Source: JBNLBT01 sp050303435
Lineage (GTDB): Bacteria; Pseudomonadota; Gammaproteobacteria; Xanthomonadales; Marinicellaceae
Length of the DNA: 8,614 nt
Assembly: GCA_050303435.1 (NCBI GenBank)
Contig: JBNLBT010000127.1
Coordinates: 1-8,614, forward strand
Reading direction: 5' to 3'
Part shown: positions 1 through 5,852 of the stretch, piece after piece
Layout of the letters: every line of letters begins with the position of its first letter
Numbering within the stretch: the stretch's first letter is position 1
Program-made: the position numbers and the translations under genes
Notes under the pieces: generated by a model
What the model saw: only the letters and a program-made list of their open reading frames with translations
Database searches by the model: none
Told to the model about the DNA's origin: nothing

Positions 1-1387
1 CATTGCGGTCAATGAGCAGGGTGGCCCATTGCATCATTGCCTGTTTGCGGGTCAGGTCGGAGGCGTCGGGGTTGTCCACCACGGTGCGCAGTAAATCCGC
101 GGCGCGCTCTGATTCATCCAGCGATGACCAGGCAAAGGCCAGCGCGTATTGTATCCGTGTGCGCGCCGATTGCGGCAGTTGCGTGTCCTCGGCAACGCGC
201 TGTTCCGCCGCCTCAATGACGTGCAGCATTTTGACGTCCTTGCCGAGGTTGTTGCTGGCCGGGGTGCGCAGAATTTCTTCCAGAAAGCGGTTGACCTCAT
301 TGGTTTCCTGTTGCGCGGTCAAAATCGACTGCCTGGATTGTTCGGTTTTCCAGGCGGTGAACAGGCTGCCGGCCACAATCGTGGCCACAAACAGGGTGGC
401 CAGCACGGCGGTGCGTCGACGCGCGCGCCGCAACGGCAATGTGCGGATGTATTCCAGCGCGCGCACCACGGCGTCGGCGTCGGGCCGCTTGCGCGGATCT
501 TTGTCCAGCATGTCGAGGATCAGCCAGCGCAAAGGCCGGCCAAGGCCCGGGGTTTGTGCCGGCAAGTCCGGCGCCGCGTTGCGCACTGCATTGGCCAGGG
601 ATGCGAAGTCCTCGCCGGTGAACGGGTACTGACGATAAAACAGCAGACAAAACACCACGCCGAGGGCAAACACATCGCTGGATTGGCTCGCCGGCTGGCC
701 GTCGAATTGTTCCGGCGCCATGGCCAACGGGGTTTGCGGGTGCCAGCGCTGTGTCGGGTCCTGTTTGAGGGTTTTGCTGGCACCGAAATCCATCAACACG
801 GCGCCGCGCTGGGGTTCCAGCATGATGTTCAACGCCTTGATGTCGCCATGAATCAGTCCGGCCCGGTGGATCGCCTGCACCGCCTGCGCCAATTGTGCGG
901 CCAGCCGCAGGCGCTGCCCTGACTCGCAGTCGGGGTTGGCCTGGGTCCATTCGATCAGGTGCTGACCGCTGAGCAATTCGCCCCAATAGGCGGTGACGCC
1001 CTGATCCGTGCCGGCGCCAAACACCGCCATGATGTGCGGGTGACGCACCTGCGCCATGTGCTGCGCCTCGCGCACGAACTCTTCGGGATCAATGAAGCGC
1101 GCGCTGTGCGGGCTGAGGGACTTGAGGGCCACCGAGCGGTTCAACATGTTGTCGTGCGCGCGGTGCACCGAGCCCATGCCGCCGCGACCGATCAGCGGGC
1201 CCACCTCAAGCCGGTCCCAATGTTGTCCGGGGTGCAGCTCCGGAGGCGATTCGTGGTGCGTCTGAAAGTGGCCAAACACGCGTTGTATGCGCTCCAGCGC
1301 GGGGTCCTCTGCGCTTGAGACCGGCCGGGTCGGATGGTCATCCAACAAATTGAGAATGTGTTGCAGTCGAGGTGATTCTTCGCTCAT
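1..1387 (-). CDS. Membrane Hanks-type Ser/Thr protein kinase, C-terminus cut by the window edge
   Basis: 462 codons are visible, running off the left edge without a stop. The kinase domain spans about residues 60-315. It has the glycine loop IGRGGMGSV (66-74), VALK with the ATP lysine K89, a helix-C glutamate near E107, the catalytic loop HGDIKALN (180-187), the metal-binding DFG (200-202) and APE (224-226). The usual HRD is HGD here, but D182, K184 and N187 are kept, so activity is plausible. An Arg-rich stretch and one hydrophobic segment (about 327-346) follow, placing the kinase in the cytoplasm and the rest outside the inner membrane. The segment after it (about 360-460) resembles the conserved juxtamembrane region of TPR-bearing bacterial kinases and matches the second kinase at 5849 in layout. 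The ATG at 1387 is the first ATG after an in-frame stop near 1445. It has only a close GGGG as ribosome site; a GTG at 1423 is an alternative. The substrate is unknown. Confidence 0.9.
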   Translation of the reverse strand, partial: MSEESPRLQHILNLLDDHPTRPVSSAEDPALERIQRVFGHFQTHHESPPELHPGQHWDRLEVGPLIGRGGMGSVHRAHDNMLNRSVALKSLSPHSARFIDPEEFVREAQHMAQVRHPHIMAVFGAGTDQGVTAYWGELLSGQHLIEWTQANPDCESGQRLRLAAQLAQAVQAIHRAGLIHGDIKALNIMLEPQRGAVLMDFGASKTLKQDPTQRWHPQTPLAMAPEQFDGQPASQSSDVFALGVVFCLLFYRQYPFTGEDFASLANAVRNAAPDLPAQTPGLGRPLRWLILDMLDKDPRKRPDADAVVRALEYIRTLPLRRARRRTAVLATLFVATIVAGSLFTAWKTEQSRQSILTAQQETNEVNRFLEEILRTPASNNLGKDVKMLHVIEAAEQRVAEDTQLPQSARTRIQYALAFAWSSLDESERAADLLRTVVDNPDASDLTRKQAMMQWATLLIDRN

Positions 1388-1443
1388 GTCCCCATTGATT
1401 CCGGCAGTCCGCGCGGCGTGCACCGTGCACGCGCATGGATCAG

Positions 1444-1449
1444 ATTATA
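1444..1449 (-). promoter_or_regulatory. Candidate -10 element (TATAAT) for the kinase gene
   Basis: On the minus strand a perfect TATAAT lies 57 bases before the kinase ATG, giving a predicted leader of about 50 nt. No recognisable TTGACA lies 16-18 bp upstream, so this is either an activator-dependent promoter or a chance match. The gap 1388-1580 between the kinase and the G8 gene holds this box and a short inverted repeat but no convincing terminator. The kinase could therefore also be reached by read-through from the G8 gene. Confidence 0.5.
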
Positions 1450-1502
1450 CACATCGGCGAGGCTTGTGGCGATGCCTGAAATGCCCCCGCAGTGGTGTGA
1501 CA

Positions 1503-1514
1503 GAGCCGTGGCTC
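1503..1514. repeat. Short inverted repeat between the G8 gene and the kinase
   Basis: GAGCC-GT-GGCTC forms 5-base arms about a 2-base centre. It is flanked by TGTGA (1496-1500) and TCACA (1513-1517). No T-run follows on either strand, so it is not a standard Rho-independent terminator. It could be a protein-binding site or a weak RNA hairpin downstream of the G8 stop codon. Confidence 0.25.
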
Positions 1515-1580
1515 ACAGGTCCTGCGTGCGGTGGCCCGATGCGCAGTCGCCGCAGCCCGCGTGCGACCGGCGCGCGCCGT

Positions 1581-4154
1581 CTATTCGGCGAAATCGTGGC
1601 GATAAATCACGTCGTTCAGCACCTCAATCACAACCTCGGCGGGGGTGAAATTTCCCTGCCCGTCGCTGGCCCAGTATTGAAAACGGTCGGTGCCGGTAAA
1701 ATCGTAATCCGAAATGTACTCCACCGAGCCGTCCAGGCGGTCGAAGACCCGTCCGTTGGCCGGTTGCACGATGCCGTCCACGCGCAGGGCGTCGCCGTCG
1801 GGATCGCTGTCGTTGCCCAGCAGGTTGATGCGCGCCGGGCGCGCGGTGGATGCGCTGTGGGCGTCGTCGAGCGCCACCGGCGCCGCGCTGGACAGGTCGA
1901 TGAGGCCGGCCTGAAAGGCATCACTCCAGGCATGGAATTCATTGCCGAGGATGGCCTCCACATCGGGCCCAAGCCGGGTGATCAGCCCCAGTTTGTGAAT
2001 CACGCCGCTGGCGCGGTCGGTGAAATATTCCTCAACGATGGCGTAGGGGGTGTCATCGCCGCTGCGCAGGTAACCGTCGGTGGCGCAGATGGTGATCATG
2101 TCGAACACCGGCACGCCAATGCCGTCGGTGCCGGCCGGCACCGGGCTGAAACCAATGGCGTCGGTTTTGCTGCCAATCCAGGGCAGGCCCGAACCGGCGG
2201 TGGTGGCCGGGGACAGGTACTCATACACCCCGCCGTTGAGCTCGACGTTGAATTGCCCGGGCGTCAGGTCGGCGGCGCTCAGCACCAGGTCGATGGTCGG
2301 GTCGTATTCCTCCATGAGCGTGCCCACGTTGTCAAAGGCGACGTCAATGATCACATACTGGTTGGTTTCCGGGGGCACCGGGAAGGTGTAGTTCTTGCTC
2401 AACACCAGGCCGGTGGGGAAGTCGGTCACTTGCGCGCCGTTGATCACCATGTCGCTGGTGTTGGTGCCGAATTCAATGCCAAAGGCCGGTGAACGGAAGG
2501 GTTCCGGGGTGTTGCCAATGACGTCAAAATTTTCCAGCAGGTAGTGCGAGGTGTACTCCATCGCAGAACCGGCGCGCACTTCCCAGGCGGTGAAGTCCTT
2601 AAAGTGACTGTGGATGTCGTGTTGCTGGTTGGGGTTGGCCTTGACCACGTACAAACCGACCGTTGAGGCGAAACTTTCGTTGCCGAGAAACGACACGATC
2701 GGCGCGTCGTCGGGGCTGACATTGGCGTACAGTCGCAGCGCTTCGGGCAGCATGAAGGCGGTGTTGGGGAAACTCACCATGCCGCTGCCGCGGTGCAGAT
2801 AGACAAAGCCGTGATTCACGCTGGCGGCGATGTTGTGCACGCTGCGCACCATGCGGCCCTGAAACCAGAAGCCATCGCCGGTGCGGCCCATGTCGAAATT
2901 GGCGGGGTCGTTGCCGTTTTTCGGGTTGAAGGCGCTGTTGCCTTCGGCTTTGATCGCCAGGTTGTTCGACCACACGCCAATCTCATCGCCGGTTTCCGCG
3001 ACAAAGCCGGCGCCAAAGGTGTCGAAGCTGACGTTGTTGTGGAATATGGCGTTGCTGGAATGGTGCACGTAGCCCCAGCCCGGCGAGCCCATCACCGCGT
3101 TGCCAATGGCGATGACCGGATGTTCCGGGTCCAGGATGCCTTTGGCGTGCAGATGGAAGGCGTAGCGCCCGCGCACGTTGCTGTCCGGCTGGATCGGATT
3201 GATGTCCCCGGCGTCCATCGACGGCACCGATTTGTCGGTGCGGCCCAGTTGCCAGAAACTCACGTAGCGCACGTCCACCGGCGCCTGTTGCATGAACATC
3301 ACGTGGCCGCGGCGGTGCACCGGCGTGGTGTCCGGGGTTTCGCTGGCGATGGTGATGTTGCGGGTCATGTTGGCCACCGAGGTTTTCAGATCGGCGCGCG
3401 GGGTGAAGTGGTCGTACTGCAAAGTCTCATTCAGACTCACCACCGCGCCGTTGATGGCGGCGATGCTCACCACTTCATCCTGGGTGCCGTGGTAGCGCAC
3501 CGCCAGGATGCTGTTGTCCCATTTCCAGCCCGAATATTTGGTGCCGGCGACGATCAGCACGTCGCCAACCTGCCAATTCAGCGGCGCTTCGGCCAGCACC
3601 AGTTGGGATTGACCCATCAACGGGTCCTGCGCCACTTTCAGGTGCGGGGTCTTGGGCGCGCCGTGCATGGACACCGGGCCGCTGGCCAACAGGCCGCGAC
3701 CGCTCAGTGTGGGGTCTTTGATCACATCGATGTCGCCGCGATCGCGAATCAGAATTTCCACGTCCACGCCGGACTGCACCGGCTGGTTTTGTGTGCCGAT
3801 GGTCAATCGTCCGGTGTCGGTCACCAGCAGAATGTCGCTGCGCATGCGGCTGGACTGTGTGGTTGAGAATTTCAGCGTGCCGTCCACCCGCACGGCGTTC
3901 AAGGGCGCGTCGCTGATTTGTCCGTAGTGCACCTCAATGCCCGCGGGAATCAAGGCCCAGGCGTCGGCATCAGGCACCGCACCACCCGACCAGGTGGCCG
4001 GTGCAAACCAGTCGCCGCTGGCCACCGCGGTGTGCGTGATGTCGCCGTTGTCCACCAGACCAAACAAGTGGGCGCCGCTCTGGCGCGTTTCGGCAAGGCC
4101 GCTGACGGCGGCGGTCAAAAGCAGAAAAAAAACAATCAAATCAAAGCGTTTCAT
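1581..4154 (-). CDS. Secreted G8-domain parallel beta-helix protein with C-terminal Ig/cadherin-like domain (CEMIP/TMEM2-like)
   Basis: 857 residues. Residues 1-21 form a Sec signal peptide (KR, hydrophobic core, likely cut after SGLA), so the protein is exported. Residues about 47-165 match the G8 domain: a GDWFAPATW start, PAGIEVHY, a VRVDGTLKF strand, then TDTGRLTIGT. Residues about 190-600 look like a right-handed beta-helix rich in N, G and H. It includes RYAFHLHAKG (330-339), GSPGWGYVHHSSN (356-368) and FGAGFVAETGDEIGVW (380-395), blocks that resemble the core of animal CEMIP/TMEM2 proteins. Residues about 758-848 form one Ig/cadherin-like domain with an acidic, probably calcium-binding NDSDPDGD (780-788). 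The tail ends IYRHDFAE. G8-helix proteins are known or suspected to act on glycans, and CEMIP and TMEM2 are linked to hyaluronan breakdown. The substrate here is unknown, and an adhesin role is equally possible. The start is fixed by a strong GGAGG. The gene lies 101 bp downstream of the methyltransferase on the same strand. Confidence 0.9.
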   Translation of the reverse strand: MKRFDLIVFFLLLTAAVSGLAETRQSGAHLFGLVDNGDITHTAVASGDWFAPATWSGGAVPDADAWALIPAGIEVHYGQISDAPLNAVRVDGTLKFSTTQSSRMRSDILLVTDTGRLTIGTQNQPVQSGVDVEILIRDRGDIDVIKDPTLSGRGLLASGPVSMHGAPKTPHLKVAQDPLMGQSQLVLAEAPLNWQVGDVLIVAGTKYSGWKWDNSILAVRYHGTQDEVVSIAAINGAVVSLNETLQYDHFTPRADLKTSVANMTRNITIASETPDTTPVHRRGHVMFMQQAPVDVRYVSFWQLGRTDKSVPSMDAGDINPIQPDSNVRGRYAFHLHAKGILDPEHPVIAIGNAVMGSPGWGYVHHSSNAIFHNNVSFDTFGAGFVAETGDEIGVWSNNLAIKAEGNSAFNPKNGNDPANFDMGRTGDGFWFQGRMVRSVHNIAASVNHGFVYLHRGSGMVSFPNTAFMLPEALRLYANVSPDDAPIVSFLGNESFASTVGLYVVKANPNQQHDIHSHFKDFTAWEVRAGSAMEYTSHYLLENFDVIGNTPEPFRSPAFGIEFGTNTSDMVINGAQVTDFPTGLVLSKNYTFPVPPETNQYVIIDVAFDNVGTLMEEYDPTIDLVLSAADLTPGQFNVELNGGVYEYLSPATTAGSGLPWIGSKTDAIGFSPVPAGTDGIGVPVFDMITICATDGYLRSGDDTPYAIVEEYFTDRASGVIHKLGLITRLGPDVEAILGNEFHAWSDAFQAGLIDLSSAAPVALDDAHSASTARPARINLLGNDSDPDGDALRVDGIVQPANGRVFDRLDGSVEYISDYDFTGTDRFQYWASDGQGNFTPAEVVIEVLNDVIYRHDFAE

Positions 4155-4161
4155 GGCAAAT

Positions 4162-4166
4162 CCTCC
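4162..4166 (-). promoter_or_regulatory. Ribosome binding site of the G8 gene
   Basis: GGAGG on the minus strand lies 7 bases before the ATG at 4154. It is a near-ideal Shine-Dalgarno sequence and fixes the start in front of the signal peptide. A weak TACACT lies about 20 bases further upstream, without a clear -35, so a private promoter for this gene is possible but not established. Confidence 0.75.
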
Positions 4167-4217
4167 GGTGCACCAGTGTAGCCAATCGCCGCCATTGAAA
4201 ATGTGACACCACGCACA

Positions 4218-4246
4218 AACCGCGCGATGTCGGTGCGCCCGCGGTT
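4218..4246 (-). terminator. Possible weak terminator hairpin after the methyltransferase gene
   Basis: On the minus strand AACCGCG (4246-4240) pairs perfectly with CGCGGTT (4224-4218) across a 15-base loop, starting 9 bases after the methyltransferase stop. Only TTTGTG follows, so the U-tract is poor. It may be a weak or Rho-assisted terminator separating the methyltransferase from the G8 gene. Confidence 0.35.
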
Positions 4247-4255
4247 CGCTCAGGT

Positions 4256-5059
4256 TCAGGCCTTGCGGCCGTGAATCATGTGTGCCGAGCTGCTGAATTC
4301 CACCCGGCCCTCCGCGGTGACGTATTGGGCCAGCGCGTCGGCCGCTTCGGACAGAATGGACTCAATCAAAGCTTCGTCCAGCTGCACGCCCATCAGCGGC
4401 AGCCAACCGCGCAATTCGGCTTCCACCACTGCATTGAGGTTGGCAAAGCGGGCCGTGCCCTGGCGCGTTTTGACCGCGTCCATGTGCAGCCCGGGGTGAT
4501 TAAACAACTTGGCAAATTGTTGCTCATCACCAAGCCTGAACGGGGCGTTGAGTGCCGCCGCCGCGTCGTCGCCGGCGCGGGATTTGAGCAGCTGCATCAA
4601 ATCGTCGTACAGCGGAAAGGCCTGCACCCGATCCCACACCGCCACCACCAGGTGGCCGCGCGGGGCCAGCACCCGATGCATTTCCTCCACCGCGCGCATC
4701 GGGTCGGTGAAAAACATCATGCCGAACTGGCTGAACACGTGATCGAAGGCGCCCTCGGGCAATGGGATGTCTTCGGCGCTGCCGGCGCGCCACTCAATGC
4801 CCGGCCCCAGGCGTTTGGCCGCCGCCAGCATGCCGGGCGCCGGATCCACGCCCACCACACCGCCGGCGCCGCCGAGCCGGAATGCCGCTTCGCGCGCCAG
4901 CACGCCGGTGCCGCAGGCCAGATCCAGCACCCGGTCACCCGGCTGCAGCTGCACTTCATCCAACAGCCGCGTGGCCCACTGACGAAACAGCGCCGGTACA
5001 TGCACAGCCTCGTACGCCATGGCGGCGTCAATCTGCGCTTTGAGATTCTCTTCGGTCAT
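4256..5059 (-). CDS. Class I SAM-dependent methyltransferase (UbiE/Methyltransf_11-like)
   Basis: 267 residues, cytosolic, no signal peptide. Motif I VLDLACGTGVLA (44-55) forms the SAM-binding Gly-rich loop. The acidic end of strand 2 is GVDPAPGM (70-77), and SAEDIPLPEGAFDHVFSQ (94-111) holds the residues that contact the adenine and the motif II strand. LAPRGHLVVAVWD (131-143) is the post-II strand. Methyl transfer from SAM to a small acceptor is the expected reaction. The HRVLAPRGHL pattern is typical of UbiE/COQ5-like enzymes, but the C-terminal part (about 145-267) does not identify the substrate. It is not ubiE itself as far as can be judged. The ATG at 5059 was chosen over an in-frame ATG at 5152 because a GGAGG (5064-5068) lies 4 bases upstream and a TATAAT at 5090-5095 lies between the two starts. 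It is transcribed away from the sigma operon. Confidence 0.9.
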   Translation of the reverse strand: MTEENLKAQIDAAMAYEAVHVPALFRQWATRLLDEVQLQPGDRVLDLACGTGVLAREAAFRLGGAGGVVGVDPAPGMLAAAKRLGPGIEWRAGSAEDIPLPEGAFDHVFSQFGMMFFTDPMRAVEEMHRVLAPRGHLVVAVWDRVQAFPLYDDLMQLLKSRAGDDAAAALNAPFRLGDEQQFAKLFNHPGLHMDAVKTRQGTARFANLNAVVEAELRGWLPLMGVQLDEALIESILSEAADALAQYVTAEGRVEFSSSAHMIHGRKA

Positions 5060-5089
5060 GCGGCCTCCATCATTCCTCGCTTTAAGCGC

Positions 5090-5095
5090 ATTATA
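5090..5095 (-). promoter_or_regulatory. Candidate -10 element (TATAAT) of the methyltransferase gene
   Basis: A perfect minus-strand TATAAT lies 31 bases before the ATG at 5059, predicting a transcription start near 5083 and a leader of about 24 nt that contains the GGAGG at 5068-5064. No good -35 hexamer is seen at the right spacing (the region reads about ACGGCC). This box argues against the longer methyltransferase reading that starts at 5152. Confidence 0.6.
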
Positions 5096-5128
5096 GCTGA
5101 AAATTCCAGCGTGGCCGTTGGGCCGAGC

Positions 5129-5150
5129 GCAGGCGCCGCACGACGCCTGC
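5129..5150. repeat. Perfect 7-bp inverted repeat in the divergent intergenic region
   Basis: GCAGGCG (5129-5135) and CGCCTGC (5144-5150) are separated by 8 bases. The repeat sits just upstream of where the -35 of the methyltransferase promoter would fall, and about 100 bp before the sigma-operon -10 candidate. It could be an activator or repressor site, but GC-rich inverted repeats also arise by chance. Confidence 0.3.
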
Positions 5151-5189
5151 ACGCGGATTCTGCGGAGATTTGCGCCGCATCGCGCATTT

Positions 5190-5207
5190 CGGCGTGAGAA
5201 AACGCCG
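5190..5207. repeat. 6-bp inverted repeat upstream of the sigma operon
   Basis: CGGCGT (5190-5195) and ACGCCG (5202-5207) flank the loop GAGAAA. The repeat ends 39 bases before the TATACT candidate of the sigma gene. No T-run follows on either strand, so it is not a terminator. An operator role is possible but unproven. Confidence 0.3.
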
Positions 5208-5246
5208 CGGGGCGCGGATTTCGGCCCGTCTGCGCCTGGAATGTTT

Positions 5247-5252
5247 TATACT
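5247..5252 (+). promoter_or_regulatory. Candidate -10 element (TATACT) of the sigma-kinase operon
   Basis: TATACT within an AT-rich patch (TTTTATACTTTC) stands out in GC-rich surroundings. It lies 94 bases before the GTG at 5346, implying a leader of roughly 85-90 nt. No clear housekeeping -35 is seen, and no GGAAC/CGTC-type ECF promoter that would show autoregulation is obvious. Confidence 0.4.
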
Positions 5253-5330
5253 TTCACTGCCGCGGTCAGGCACCGCCGCAGGTTCCCGGCGCGCATGGGT
5301 GAGCCGCAGGACACCGCATTGAAGAACACA

Positions 5331-5337
5331 AGAGGGG
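5331..5337 (+). promoter_or_regulatory. Ribosome binding site deciding the sigma factor start
   Basis: AGAGGGG lies 8 bases before the GTG at 5346. The in-frame ATG at 5295 has no purine-rich site at proper distance, and the ATG at 5241 overlaps the -10 candidate. The GTG is therefore preferred, although the resulting protein is somewhat short for its family. Confidence 0.5.
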
Positions 5338-5345
5338 CACATCGC

Positions 5346-5852
5346 GTGGATTTCGAATTGGAAACAGGCGTCTACCGGCAAATGAAAAAGCTGGCTCAGG
5401 GGCTGATGCGCGCTGAACGCGCCGGTCACACCCTGTCGCCCACCGATCTGGTGCACGAGGCGTTCATGAAGCTGGACGCGTCCGCCAGCGGCTGCGATGA
5501 CCCACACGCCTATCTGTTCATATTTGCCCGGCAAATGCGCCGCTTACTGGTTGACTACGGTCGGCGCAAAGCCGCGCAACGCCACGGCGGCGAGTTGCGC
5601 CGGGTCACCTACACCGACGGCTTGGGCCTGTTGCAGGAGCCGACGGTGGATTTTGTCGCGCTGAACCGCGCCATCAACGCCCTGGAACGCATGGATTCGC
5701 GCAGCGCCCAGGCCGTGGATTTGTGTTACTTCACTGGCGCCAGCCGCGCCGAAGCCGCCGACGCATTGAAGATCAGTCCGGCCACGCTGAAGCGCGATTT
5801 GCATTTCGCGCAAAGTTTCATTCGCGCGCACGTGCACGAGGGCGTGCAATGA
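5346..5852 (+). CDS. ECF-like RNA polymerase sigma factor (TIGR02999-like family)
   Basis: 168 residues from the GTG start (185 if it begins at the ATG at 5295); family members are usually about 180-190. Sigma region 2 spans about 8-80: VYRQMKKLAQ, the family hallmark ERAGHTLSPTDLVHEAF (24-40), then FARQMRRLLVDYGRRKAAQRHGG (60-82), the DNA-melting and -10 recognition part. Region 4 spans about 105-165 and includes an HTH GASRAEAADALKISPATLKRD (131-151) for -35 recognition. It would direct core polymerase to a small regulon. The helix that normally precedes VYxxL is absent or degenerate here. No anti-sigma gene follows; instead the stop overlaps the ATG of a Ser/Thr kinase by 4 bp, implying coupled translation. 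This pairing and T33 in PTDLVHEA suggest control by phosphorylation (inference). The match to the family is from memory of its conserved motifs. Confidence 0.88.
   Translation: MDFELETGVYRQMKKLAQGLMRAERAGHTLSPTDLVHEAFMKLDASASGCDDPHAYLFIFARQMRRLLVDYGRRKAAQRHGGELRRVTYTDGLGLLQEPTVDFVALNRAINALERMDSRSAQAVDLCYFTGASRAEAADALKISPATLKRDLHFAQSFIRAHVHEGVQ

Noticed and set aside
149..922. Plus-strand open frame at the left end, and the overlapping frame 3-632
   Set aside because: The kinase on the minus strand in this stretch has DFG, APE and a membrane span. The plus frames have no recognisable content.
1496..1517. CRP-like site TGTGA...TCACA
   Set aside because: The spacer is 12 bases and not the 6 required for a CRP site, and the position behind the G8 stop gives no clear promoter to act on.
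1287..2492. Long open frame on the plus strand (401 codons)
   Set aside because: It lies opposite the G8 gene and the kinase start, reads as His/Val/Gly/Arg-rich with no domain, and has no ribosome site. It is a GC-rich shadow of the minus-strand genes.
2793..3866. Long open frame on the plus strand (357 codons)
   Set aside because: It is fully inside the G8 gene on the opposite strand, rich in His, Arg, Val and Ala, and without recognisable motifs. The G8 frame has a signal peptide, a domain and a strong Shine-Dalgarno.
5060..5152. Longer start for the methyltransferase at 5152
   Set aside because: The extra 31 residues are not conserved-looking, and a TATAAT plus GGAGG lie between that ATG and the start at 5059.
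4271..5197. Open frame on the plus strand opposite the methyltransferase
   Set aside because: The minus strand has all SAM-binding motifs in order; the plus frame is low-complexity His/Arg/Gln-rich and crosses the promoter region.
5118..5345. Longer start for the sigma factor at 5118
   Set aside because: The extension would begin upstream of the TATACT promoter candidate and its residues are Arg/Ala/Pro-rich with no sigma similarity.
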